55,816 nt of DNA, from NCBI GenBank assembly GCA_050010115.1, contig JBEKLQ010000019.1, forward strand, positions 1-55,816. Reading direction: 5' to 3'. The notes below the pieces were generated by a model. It did no database searches, was not told the DNA's origin, and saw nothing but the letters and a program-made list of their open reading frames with translations. How positions within the stretch are numbered: position 1 is the stretch's first letter; each line of letters starts with the position of its first letter. This DNA is from JAKACA01 sp050010115 (GTDB lineage: Bacteria; Actinomycetota; Acidimicrobiia; Acidimicrobiales; Bog-793). Below, piece by piece: positions 7,599 to 14,616 of this stretch. The position numbers and the translations under genes are program-made.

Positions 7599-8024
7599 AT
7601 CCCGCATCTCCTTTCGATCCGCTTCAGGAGTCAAGAAACCCTCGAGCGGCTCAAGAGCGAGGCTGCCGCCCGCAAGCTCTCGTCCTCGGCTTTGGCGGAG
7701 GAGCTCATCGAAGAAGGACTCAGGTTGCGACGTCACCCGCTCGTCGTCTTTCGTGACGGCGCCTCTGGCAGGCGAGCTGGGCTGGTCGGTAACCCTGATA
7801 TTTGGGAGGTCGTCGCCGGCATCGTAGGCGGAGACGTCCCGGTCCCCGAACGCGTGACGAGAGCCGTCGACGTCTTCGGCCTGTCACCCGAGCAGGTCAC
7901 GGCCGCCCTTGACTATTACGCAGCCTTCCCAGAGGAGATCAATGCGGAGATCGCCGCCAGCGCTGCCGTCGCCGAGGAGTCCGAAGCCCTTTGGCGTCGT
8001 CGCCAGCAGCTACTTGCTGGATGA
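7599..8024 (+). CDS. Antitoxin of DUF433-like type (start codon ATC or lost)
   Basis: The protein reads L-L-S-I-R-F-R-S-Q-E-T-L-E-R-L-K-S-E-A-A-A, then L-A-E-E-L-I-E-E-G-L-R, a ribbon-helix-helix-like N-terminus. R-A-G-L-V-G-N-P-D-I-W-E-V-V follows, as in DUF433-like antitoxins paired with DUF5615 toxins. There is no ATG, GTG or TTG in frame between the upstream stop (7530) and a TTG at 7692, which would delete the DNA-binding part. I place the start at 7599 because an operator/-10 ends exactly there. The codon is ATC, so either initiation is non-canonical or the start was lost. The stop overlaps the toxin ATG (ATGA). Confidence 0.58.
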   Translation: MPHLLSIRFRSQETLERLKSEAAARKLSSSALAEELIEEGLRLRRHPLVVFRDGASGRRAGLVGNPDIWEVVAGIVGGDVPVPERVTRAVDVFGLSPEQVTAALDYYAAFPEEINAEIAASAAVAEESEALWRRRQQLLAG

Positions 8025-8317
8025 AGGTGCTCCTCGACGTGCATCACTCCCCGCGGGCAGCCGAGCAGCTGCGACAGAACGGTTACGACGTGCTGGCGGT
8101 CGCTGAAGACTCACGGCTGTGCACATTGGCCGACGAGGATCTCCTCCGAGCTGCGACAGCCGCCGGTCGGGCGGTGGTGACCGAGAACGTCAAGGACTTC
8201 GACCGAATCGTCCGTAACTGGGCCAGCACCGGCGAGCGTCATGGTGGCGTCATCTTCACCTCACCGCGGCGCTTTGAGCGTGCCCGGAGCACGCAGGACA
8301 AGCGGATGGCTCGGTAG
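8021..8317 (+). CDS. DUF5615 PIN-like toxin, C-terminus possibly shortened
   Basis: A 98-residue protein starting M-K-V-L-L-D-V-H-H-S-P-R-A-A-E-Q-L. It then has the DUF5615 pattern L-A-D-E-D-L-L-R-A-A and V-V-T-E-N-V-K-D-F, the Asp/Glu positions of a PIN-like nuclease site. The family usually continues about 20-30 residues past the G-V-I-F-T-S segment; here the frame stops soon after, so the last helix may be missing. It is coupled by ATGA overlap to the upstream antitoxin gene. A ribonuclease toxin is inferred from fold and pairing. Confidence 0.65.
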   Translation: MKVLLDVHHSPRAAEQLRQNGYDVLAVAEDSRLCTLADEDLLRAATAAGRAVVTENVKDFDRIVRNWASTGERHGGVIFTSPRRFERARSTQDKRMAR

Positions 8318-8470
8318 ACGAAGTCGGCCACTTCTGTGCGACCCGAGATTGCCGGAGATCGGAGTCCATCGACGACGGCGTCAAGGCTCTGATGAGCGAG
8401 GGTGACGTGTGGACGTCGGAACGTGGGCACGACCTCGATGCCGATTCGCTCGAGAGTGGGCCAGGCACGC

Positions 8471-9595
8471 TTACGGCACGCGTTGCCGGTACCACTTCGC
8501 GCCACCGTCGGTCGTGCGAAAGACGGCGATGTCGCCGTTGACGTCCTGGCCGACAGCCTGGCACGTTCGCCGGCCCTGGCAGGCGACACTGAGGAGATAC
8601 GGGGACCCGGGAACTACTTGGGCTGCCCACGTCCGGCCGCCGTCGGTCGACCCGATGATCGCAGTCGAGCCCAGTCCGACCGCCTCGCACACGCCAGACG
8701 CCGTGCATGCCACGCTCGTCAGGTCGTCGACCCCAGTCGGGATGTGTCGGCGGATCCAGGTGACGCCGCCGTCCTGAGTTGAGACCAGCACACCGACTTC
8801 CCGTCGCCCGGCGTGGATGGAATCGATGCCGACAGCGACGCAGTGCGTGAGCGAATAACAGGACACGCCGCTCAGTTCCTGCACTGACGACGGCAACGCC
8901 TGGGGCACCCAGGCCGTCCCACCGTCTGATGTTCGGAGTGCTCCGCTCCCGTAGCCGACGGCCTCGCACGTGGTCGTCGAGGGGCACGAGATTCCGTTGA
9001 CCAGATCGGCAGTGGCGGGAACGTCCTGTTGGGTCCAGGACGCGCCGCCATTCACGGTGCCGAAGATCATGCCCTCGTTGCCGGTCGCCTCGCAGACGTC
9101 GATTGAGGGGCAAGCGACCCCGAGAAAGAAACCACCCCCGATCACCGCCGGCTGCGTCGTCCACGATTGCCCGCCGTTGGTAGTGCCATACACAGCACCA
9201 GCGTCGCCATTGCCGCTACCGACTACCTCGCAGATGGCTGCCGTCGCGCATGCCACCGCCGCCAGTGCGCCGACGCCCGGAGGCGTGGCGAGCTGTTGCC
9301 AGGTGTGCCCCCCGTCTGTCGTGCCGATGACAGAACCGCCACTCACGTCGTCGACCTCGCCAGTCACCATGCACACACTCGTGCTCACGCAGCTAATTCC
9401 GGTGAGGTTCCCCGACGCGGAAGCGTATGAGGCCGGTGATCGAGACTCGTCAGCGCCGGCTCTCGCCCCTAGCGGTGATGTCGCGACTGCAGCGGCAGCG
9501 AGGCCAACTCCGAGTAGCCCGCTGACCGAGCGACGCATTCGTTTGTGGGTACGCGCTGGCGCTCCCCGACCTCTCGCCAACGACGTCTGAGCCAT
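8471..9595 (-). CDS. Secreted beta-propeller protein with Asp-box repeats
   Basis: A 374-residue protein. A signal peptide (M-R-R-S-V-S-G-L-L-G-V-G-L-A-A-A-A-V-A then A-R-A) ends near residue 46. Six or so repeats of about 45 residues follow, each with T-x-D-G-G-x-T/S-W (Asp-box/BNR motif) and a pair of cysteines in S-C...x-x-C-x-A/V-V/T-G. The regular Cys pairs suggest one disulfide per blade. Such YCF48/sialidase-like propellers are extracellular; ligand and role are unknown. The start at 9595 gives the shortest N-region before the signal sequence that still has an ATG; another ATG lies at residue 20. It is the only apparently intact non-toxin cargo gene in the island. Confidence 0.75.
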   Translation of the reverse strand: MAQTSLARGRGAPARTHKRMRRSVSGLLGVGLAAAAVATSPLGARAGADESRSPASYASASGNLTGISCVSTSVCMVTGEVDDVSGGSVIGTTDGGHTWQQLATPPGVGALAAVACATAAICEVVGSGNGDAGAVYGTTNGGQSWTTQPAVIGGGFFLGVACPSIDVCEATGNEGMIFGTVNGGASWTQQDVPATADLVNGISCPSTTTCEAVGYGSGALRTSDGGTAWVPQALPSSVQELSGVSCYSLTHCVAVGIDSIHAGRREVGVLVSTQDGGVTWIRRHIPTGVDDLTSVACTASGVCEAVGLGSTAIIGSTDGGRTWAAQVVPGSPYLLSVACQGRRTCQAVGQDVNGDIAVFRTTDGGAKWYRQRVP

Positions 9596-9847
9596 GCCGC
9601 CCCTCCTCGTGTCTGACGCCGCGAACTCTATGCCGCACAACCCCTACCTGACGGCGGTCGGGTGGCGCGCCCGGCGGTCGCACGTATCGACGGCGGGGAC
9701 GGCAGGATCATCGTTCAGGGTAGGCGACTCTTTCCGTACGGACGTTGAGATCCCGATACCAAGTACCAGTGATCGGTTGGACGACGTTGAAGTCTTCTGG
9801 GCGGAGAACTGTGAGAGGGTGCGGCCTCGGGCCGGCGATGCGCGCCG

Positions 9848-10149
9848 TTACCCGGCCGGTGCAGACTCCGCCGCTACCACCATCTGTCCCCGCGTCGTGG
9901 TGCTGAGCCGGATTTCCTTCACCGGCTGGTAGTCGGGGTCGTTCAGAAAGCCCCAAGCTGCCTCAGTATCGGCGAAGCGGATCACGACCGTGCTGTTCGG
10001 CGGCTCACCCTCGGCGGGCTGCGCGTCGGAGCCAGCGACCAGGAGTTCAGCGCCGTACTTCTGCAGGAAGGGCCTCACCCTAGGCAGGTACTCGTTCCGG
10101 TACCGGTCAACGCATGGATCTCTTGCATCAAAACGAGATATGCAGCCAT
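9848..10149 (-). pseudogene. DUF1330-family protein, frameshifted near its 5' end
   Basis: DUF1330 proteins are small dimeric alpha-beta-barrel proteins of unknown function. The body reads D-P-C-V-D-R-Y-R-N-E-Y-L-P, then Y-G-A-E-L-L-V-A-G, then V-V-I-R-F-A-D-T-E-A-A-W-G-F, all typical. The natural N-terminus M-A-A-Y-L-V-L-M-Q-E-I is encoded from 10149 but one frame away. The frames must switch near 10108-10115. As it stands the ORF from 10149 would stop after about 24 residues. A single-base indel, or a sequencing error, explains this. Confidence 0.6.
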
Positions 10150-10440
10150 TCGTCTCCTCGCGCCTCGTGTGGGCAGCCGGCGGCACTGTAGCTCGTCGAA
10201 TCTCGTCACGGCTGTTGACCGCCGGTCGAGATCATTGACAGCCTCGCCAACGGGCTGACCCCCCGTCCCCGCCTGGACAGGCCCCTTGTTCGGGCCCTCT
10301 CAGCCCCCCAAGCGGCGTCGTCCGGCGCACGTCCAATCGCCGCCGGAAGCCGCCAGACAGAGACTTGCCATACCGCGAGCCGCCGCCGATGATCGGCGAT
10401 CTGGGCCGGCTCGTCGCCGTGGACGGCTCGTTCGACCGCT

Positions 10441-10495
10441 CCTGCGAGACCCGGAACCTGCGCTCCGAAACACATTCTCCCAGCTCAGCCCCGAG
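10441..10495. repeat. Dispersed hairpin repeat, copy 3
   Basis: Shares tcctgcgagacccggaacctg with copy 2a and the core acacattctcccagctcagcccc. The CTGG arm is changed (ctccgaaa), and it is not followed by an att-like repeat. This is the most isolated copy and has no toxin-antitoxin operon directly downstream. Confidence 0.7.
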
Positions 10496-10870
10496 GACGT
10501 CGTCAATGACGTTCATGCCCATCACCTCGAGGTATCCCAACAACCGGCCGATCATCAGCGTCGTTCGGGTGTCGAGACGGTCCAAGCCCCTCCGCTGGGC
10601 GGCGCGTGTGAGGTAGCCGAGGTTGAAACCCACGTCTTGGAATTCCACATGCGAACGGAGATTGCGGGCGGCGGGCGGCGTCGTCGTGGAGGTGCTGGGA
10701 CGCTATTCGAACCCCTGTGACCAGGGAGAACGCATCCAGGACAACCTCGCTATGGGCCCAGAGGGGACAAAACGGGTCAAAGTTCGAACGCCCAGGCAAG
10801 TTCAACGCCGTCTCACCAGGTCATCGCCTCGTATCGGTCCGGCTCATCGTTCGCCACTATCGGATCCGCT

Positions 10871-10922
10871 CTGCTCCGGAACACATTCTCCCAGCTCAGC
10901 CCTGGTGTCGGAGGACCGACTT
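10871..10922. repeat. Dispersed hairpin repeat, copy 4, with degenerate att-like site
   Basis: The core aacacattctcccagctcag is exact and is followed by ccctgg and tgtcggaggaccgactt (10906-10922). The last part matches the tRNA-Leu 3' repeat except for three changed bases in the middle. The flank cggatctgcgac follows, as after site 3. The vapB start lies 99 bp after its end. Confidence 0.72.
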
Positions 10923-10984
10923 CGCGGATCTGCGACCGCGTGTGACCTGGTATGTCGGGCGTGAGCAGCTGCTTCAAGGAGCTG

Positions 10985-11013
10985 GATATACGCGCTGCTA
11001 GCGTAGATATACT
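10985..11013. promoter_or_regulatory. vapBC promoter/operator
   Basis: TACGC (10989-10993) and GCGTA (11001-11005) form an inverted repeat. GATATAC is directly repeated at 10985 and 11006, exactly 21 bp apart. The second copy overlaps a good -10, TATACT (11008-11013), 7 nt from the ATG at 11021. This predicts a leaderless vapBC transcript with a VapB-binding operator over the promoter. Confidence 0.5.
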
Positions 11014-11020
11014 CTGTACC

Positions 11021-11215
11021 ATGACCAAGCACCTCGTGGATCTCGATGACGATCTCCTCGCTGAAGCGCGCGCCGAGCTCGGGACTAGCACGATCAAGGA
11101 CACCGTGAACGAGGCGCTCCGCCGTAGTTCGGAGAAGCGACTCGAACAGATCGCGGACTCGCTCGACACCCTTGCCGCTGCGCACCTGGAGGACCGAGAA
11201 GCCGCGTGGCGCTGA
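11021..11215 (+). CDS. vapB: VapB-type antitoxin
   Basis: A 64-residue protein starting M-T-K-H-L-V-D-L-D-D-D-L-L-A-E-A-R-A-E-L-G-T. This is the VapB/MazE-like ribbon-helix-helix N-terminus of the group with D-D-L-L-A-E-A followed by T-I-K-D-T-V-N-E-A-L. The C-terminal part is a charged helix for toxin binding. The start is fixed by the -10 seven bases upstream. The gene overlaps vapC by 10 bp. The product should neutralise VapC and repress the operon. Confidence 0.78.
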   Translation: MTKHLVDLDDDLLAEARAELGTSTIKDTVNEALRRSSEKRLEQIADSLDTLAAAHLEDREAAWR

Positions 11216-11619
11216 CTCATCTTGTTGATACGAGCGTCATCAAGCGCCTCGCCGACGCCTCCATCCGATCGGCCGTGGAGACGCTCGCGGCTCGGGGGGA
11301 GCTTGGTCGCCCGACGATTTGCGATCTCGAAGTCGGCTACTCAGCTCGGAACGAGGATGAGTGGCGTCGGCTGAACCAGGCACTCGAGGTGTTCGTCCTT
11401 GTGGAAACGACCGCCGATCACGTTCGGCGCGCACTTCAGGTCCAGCGACTCCTCGCCGAACGGAGCCAGCGCGGGCGAAAGATCCCCGACCTCCTTGTGG
11501 CTGCTGCGGCGGAGGAGCAGGGTCTCATCGTCCTGCACTACGACGCCGACTTCGACATCATCTCGAAGGTGACGCGCCAGCCGGTCCAATGGGTCGTTCC
11601 GGCGGGCAGCGTCGACTGA
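11206..11619 (+). CDS. vapC: VapC PIN-domain ribonuclease toxin
   Basis: A 137-residue PIN-domain protein from a GTG start inside vapB. Acidic site residues are visible in order: H-L-V-D-T-S-V (first Asp), C-D-L-E-V-G-Y-S-A-R (Glu), K-I-P-D-L-L-V-A-A-A-A (third acidic) and L-H-Y-D-A-D-F-D (fourth). All four catalytic positions are present and the length is normal, so an active Mg-dependent RNase is likely. Known VapC enzymes cut tRNA or rRNA. The gene lies 75 bp from the tRNA-Leu 3' end, in the segment between the degenerate att-like site and the tRNA. Confidence 0.82.
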   Translation: MALTHLVDTSVIKRLADASIRSAVETLAARGELGRPTICDLEVGYSARNEDEWRRLNQALEVFVLVETTADHVRRALQVQRLLAERSQRGRKIPDLLVAAAAEEQGLIVLHYDADFDIISKVTRQPVQWVVPAGSVD

Positions 11620-11693
11620 CGTTTCAGGAGGGCTGGATAAACGTCGATCAGCCTGTGAAACCACGGCGACGCCCGGTTTTGTGTCTAAAAGAG

Positions 11694-11777
11694 TGTCGGA
11701 GGGGGGACTTGAACCCCCACCCGGTTGCCCGGACTAGGCCCTCAACCTAGCGCGTCTGCCTATTCCGCCACTCCGAC
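11694..11777 (-). tRNA. tRNA-Leu(GAG)
   Basis: On the minus strand the acceptor arms GTCGGAG and CTCCGAC pair fully, with discriminator A at 11694. The anticodon stem CTAGG/CCTAG encloses the loop TTGAGGG, giving anticodon GAG. The T-arm GGGGG-TTCAAGT-CCCCC is canonical. The length of 84 nt and a long variable arm fit a class II tRNA-Leu. CCA is not encoded. Its last 17-18 nt are repeated at 1021, 2408 and 7493, which marks it as the probable integration target of the island. Confidence 0.95.
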
Positions 11778-12264
11778 GTGGCACTACTCCGAAGCTTGCC
11801 CCACGGGGAAGCGACCGGATCACGACTTTAGCGCTCCGCAGCACGTCGCCATCGAAGAGTCGGTCCGCCGCCGGCTAATGGAAGCGACTCATAGCAGCAG
11901 GGCACGCCGGTGAAGGCCGGCGCCGCAGCGCCTTCGGCACCCCAGGCGTGGCCGGAACGACCTAAGGCCGCGCTTGCCCGGCACGCCGCACTGGGTCCCA
12001 GCGAGCCGTTCGTCCATACTGCGAGACCGCGACGATCCCCGCTGATAGGCCGATCTCGGTCGCTGCGACCCAAATCGGCACACCGCGGCTCGGCGAAGCC
12101 CCGGGAAGGCAGATGCCAGAAGGCAGCGGCGGGAAAGGCAGATGCGAGAAGGCAGAGGCGGGAAAGGCAGATGCGAGAAGGCAGAGGCGGGAAAGGCAGA
12201 GGCGCCGGCCCCGGACACGGCGCCGCTCGCTACACGCCATCGCCAAGCCGCCAGGTCCAGTCGC
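11778..12264. other. Intergenic region between tRNA-Leu and the binding-protein gene
   Basis: No gene is supported; the open frames here change phase with a 29-bp tandem repeat and look non-coding. The repeat occupies 12102-12207. The rest is featureless to my reading. Confidence 0.4.
12102..12207. repeat. 29-bp tandem repeat, about 3.5 copies
   Basis: Units begin at 12102, 12131, 12160 and 12189 with gggaaaggcagatgcgaga and an exact 29-bp period. The second and third are identical, the first has small differences, and the last is partial. A 29-bp period is not a multiple of three, which argues against coding use. Confidence 0.85.
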
Positions 12265-14220
12265 CTATCCCCCACCCAGCGTCGTAGCCGGCGCCGAACT
12301 GGCAGTGACTGCGGGCGTCGTCGTCGTGACGATGGCAGGGAACGAGCTCGGTACGACGGCAGGGCTCACTTGGATCGCCCAGGCCTCAACGTCCCAGAAG
12401 ACACCCGCCCAGGTCGGGCTGTCGCTCACAGCACGAAGATCACCCGAGTGAACCAAGTCGACCGGCTGCTGGAACAGCGGGACGCTGGGCGCATCTGCCC
12501 AGAGCTGAGTGTCCGCAGCCGTGATGAACGAGTCGGACGTGCTCGGAACAAGGTTCGTGAGAGCTGAGGAGACGTCACTCGACACGATTGGATCGTCCAA
12601 GCCGAAGATGTTCCGCGTGACGATGCCGGCCTCGACGGCGCCCGGCTCGGTACCAGAGCCGCCCACGGCCTGGGCGCCCTTGGGTCCTCGCCCCGAGGAC
12701 GGCACTGTCGGCAGCACCGAATCGGAGTAGATCGGCAGCTGGGAAGCCGCGAATGACGTGAGGAGGAATGGCGCGATCGCCATCTGGTACTGCCCCATTG
12801 GCAGCGCCGTGCCGAGCATCTGTGTGAGCGGCACCTGGTGGATGACGACGAGGATCCCCACCGCCTTCAGCTGGGCCTGCACAACGGAGGCTGCTTGGTC
12901 GATCTCGAGGTCACCAGCGGGCACGAGGAGCGAGAAGGTGACAGGTGGGCCGGTTCCCCCGGACCTCAACAGCCCAGTAGAGCCCCGTGAGTACCCCGCC
13001 TCACGGAACGAGCTGATCGCTGCCGAGGGGTTGTAGTCGCCGACCGGTGATCCGATACCTCCGACGCCGCCGGCCGACGACTTGCCGCCCGACCCCGGCC
13101 CGGGGCCGGAACCCGACCCCGCAGATCCCGACCCGCTTGGGCCGCCCGAGGAATTGTCGCCGAGAGTGAGCCGGTCCTCGTAGGGCGCCACGGAGGCGTC
13201 GGTGAGGCCGACTGAGTCCGACGCGATCTCGGCGACGTACAGCGCTTGCTCGATCCCTGTGCGGAAGTCCGGCTCGTCCAGTACCGGCGCCGTCAGGTTG
13301 AGGCACAACTGCCACAGCGTCGGCAGCTCCGAGGTGACCTTCGTGAGGGCGATGCCGGCTCGGGCGGCATTCGCCACCAGACCGATCACCGCTGGAGTGT
13401 CGGGCACCTCGGCCACGTTGACGTCGCCGTTCTTCAGGCCGGCGAGGGCGGCAGTGCTGGTCTGCACCTCGAGGACGATCTGGGACAGGTGCGCGGGAGT
13501 GAACCAGTAGTGAGGGTTGCGGGAGAGGACCAGTTCCCGGCCGGGCACGAACTGGGTGATCTCGAACGGGCCGCCGGAGATCACCTTCTTCGGGTCGAAT
13601 CCGTTGAATGCAGCCACCCACCCGTACTGCTTGGCGATGTGCGCGGGCACGAGGTCGGCGAACAACGCCTCCCACTCGGCGAACGGCTGGGAGAACGTCA
13701 CGATCACCGTCGAGCCGCCGTTGGACGACGTGATCCCCGAGATGTCGCGGTACCCGGCGAGGAGACCACTGTCAGGCAGTTGCGGCGTCCATTCCAGTTG
13801 CTCGTGCCAGTTGTAGATGAAGTCGACAGCGGTGATGGGCGTCCCGTCGGACCACACTGCTTTGGGGTTGAGCGTGTACACGACCTTGAAGGGCGAGATG
13901 CTCTCGACCTCCGCGTTCTCCACAAAACCGGGCTCGGTCGTCGCGTGCAGCTCGCCGTCGGTCACGAACGTCTGAGGCCAGACCTGCTCCATCACCTCCG
14001 CTGTGATCCGGTTGGCGCCGGCGGGCGCTGACGGGTTGAAATTGGTAGGGAGGCTCGGGACCGCGACAACGGCTGTACCGCTCGTGGCGAACACCGGGCC
14101 GCTCGGCTGCGTCGTCGTGGGGCTGCCGCCCGGGCGGCTGTCGGTGCAACCAGCGGCGCTCGTCACGAGCGCGAGACCGAGAAGGAGGAGGACGAGGCGC
14201 CTGGGCCTCAACCGCTCCAC
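12265..14220 (-). CDS. ABC transporter substrate-binding lipoprotein (SBP_bac_5 / peptide type), orphan
   Basis: A 651-residue lipoprotein. A signal sequence ends in S-A-A-G-C with the lipidated Cys at residue 25. The body has family-5 binding-protein features: a V-W-S-D-G-T-P-I-T-A-x-D-F block near residue 120, then S-G-G-P-F-E-I and S-R-N-P-H-Y-W-F near residues 215-240. An almost pure Gly/Ser/Pro linker (about residues 352-390) splits the two halves and is unusual for the family. No permease or ATPase genes are adjacent. The start overlaps secG by 13 bp, so it belongs to the secG operon. The substrate cannot be told; peptides are typical. A Pro/Thr-rich tail follows the last domain. Confidence 0.82.
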   Translation of the reverse strand: MERLRPRRLVLLLLGLALVTSAAGCTDSRPGGSPTTTQPSGPVFATSGTAVVAVPSLPTNFNPSAPAGANRITAEVMEQVWPQTFVTDGELHATTEPGFVENAEVESISPFKVVYTLNPKAVWSDGTPITAVDFIYNWHEQLEWTPQLPDSGLLAGYRDISGITSSNGGSTVIVTFSQPFAEWEALFADLVPAHIAKQYGWVAAFNGFDPKKVISGGPFEITQFVPGRELVLSRNPHYWFTPAHLSQIVLEVQTSTAALAGLKNGDVNVAEVPDTPAVIGLVANAARAGIALTKVTSELPTLWQLCLNLTAPVLDEPDFRTGIEQALYVAEIASDSVGLTDASVAPYEDRLTLGDNSSGGPSGSGSAGSGSGPGPGSGGKSSAGGVGGIGSPVGDYNPSAAISSFREAGYSRGSTGLLRSGGTGPPVTFSLLVPAGDLEIDQAASVVQAQLKAVGILVVIHQVPLTQMLGTALPMGQYQMAIAPFLLTSFAASQLPIYSDSVLPTVPSSGRGPKGAQAVGGSGTEPGAVEAGIVTRNIFGLDDPIVSSDVSSALTNLVPSTSDSFITAADTQLWADAPSVPLFQQPVDLVHSGDLRAVSDSPTWAGVFWDVEAWAIQVSPAVVPSSFPAIVTTTTPAVTASSAPATTLGGG

Positions 14221-14441
14221 CGGATCGAAAGGGCAACGGTCACGAACGCGAACACGAGGACGAACGCGACGGTGATGCGGTCCAGATTGCGCTCAGCGAC
14301 GGTCGAACCGGAAGTCGCCGAGCCGCTCGAGGCACCGAACATGTCAGAGAGACCTCCTCCACGACCGCTGTGGAGGAGGATCAGGATCACGAGGCCTAAC
14401 GCCGCGATGATGTCGACCACAACCAGGGCATCGGTCAGCAC
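14208..14441 (-). CDS. secG: SecG, preprotein translocase subunit
   Basis: A 77-residue protein with two membrane helices (about residues 5-25 and 55-72) flanking the SecG hallmark L-H-S-G-R-G-G-G-L-S-D-M-F-G. SecG assists SecYE during protein export across the cytoplasmic membrane. It is downstream of tpiA with a gap of about 175 bp, the usual actinobacterial neighbourhood, and overlaps the binding-protein gene. The length is normal for actinobacterial SecG. Confidence 0.93.
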   Translation of the reverse strand: MLTDALVVVDIIAALGLVILILLHSGRGGGLSDMFGASSGSATSGSTVAERNLDRITVAFVLVFAFVTVALSIRWSG

Positions 14442-14616
14442 GGAAGAAGTCTCCTCAAACGGTCATCGAGCACAGCGGTGGCGCCTCCGGCGCCCGCATG
14501 CGAAACGGTGAAAGACGTTACCACTGGCCGCGGCGCCACCGTCTTCGACCCCCGGCCTCGCGAGCCGGTCACATCCGTTCACCATCGGGAGCAGAGGGGT
14601 CCAGTTGGCTCGCAGC

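Larger units (their letters stand above)
10150..11020. other. Non-coding interval with two hairpin-repeat copies and degraded coding traces
   Basis: No intact gene is supported. Repeat copies lie at 10441-10495 and 10871-10922. On the minus strand between about 10500 and 10650, a stretch reads G-F-N-L-G-Y-L-T-R-A-A and then I-G-R-L-L-G-Y-L-E-V-M-G-M. This looks protein-like but is not flanked by a coherent ORF; it may be the remains of an unidentified gene. Confidence 0.4.

Noticed and set aside
8239..8589. Possible 2'-5' RNA ligase-like fragment (P-H-V-T-L-A) on the minus strand
   Set aside because: A single short match without the second catalytic motif; it overlaps the end of the DUF5615 gene antisense.
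8256..9164. 302-residue minus-strand open frame overlapping the propeller gene
   Set aside because: It runs in another frame through the Asp-box repeats, is Arg/Gly-rich and shows no family features.
10232..10648. 138-residue minus-strand ORF
   Set aside because: Only a short internal stretch looks protein-like; the rest is the dispersed repeat and Gly/Arg-rich sequence.
12102..12207. CRISPR array
   Set aside because: Units abut without unique spacers, so this is a simple tandem repeat.
11910..12287. 125-residue plus-strand open frame beside tRNA-Leu
   Set aside because: It crosses a 29-bp repeat whose period breaks any coding pattern, and the composition is low-complexity.
13246..14031. 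261-residue plus-strand frame opposite the binding-protein gene
   Set aside because: Antisense to a well-supported lipoprotein gene and rich in H/R/D shadow composition.
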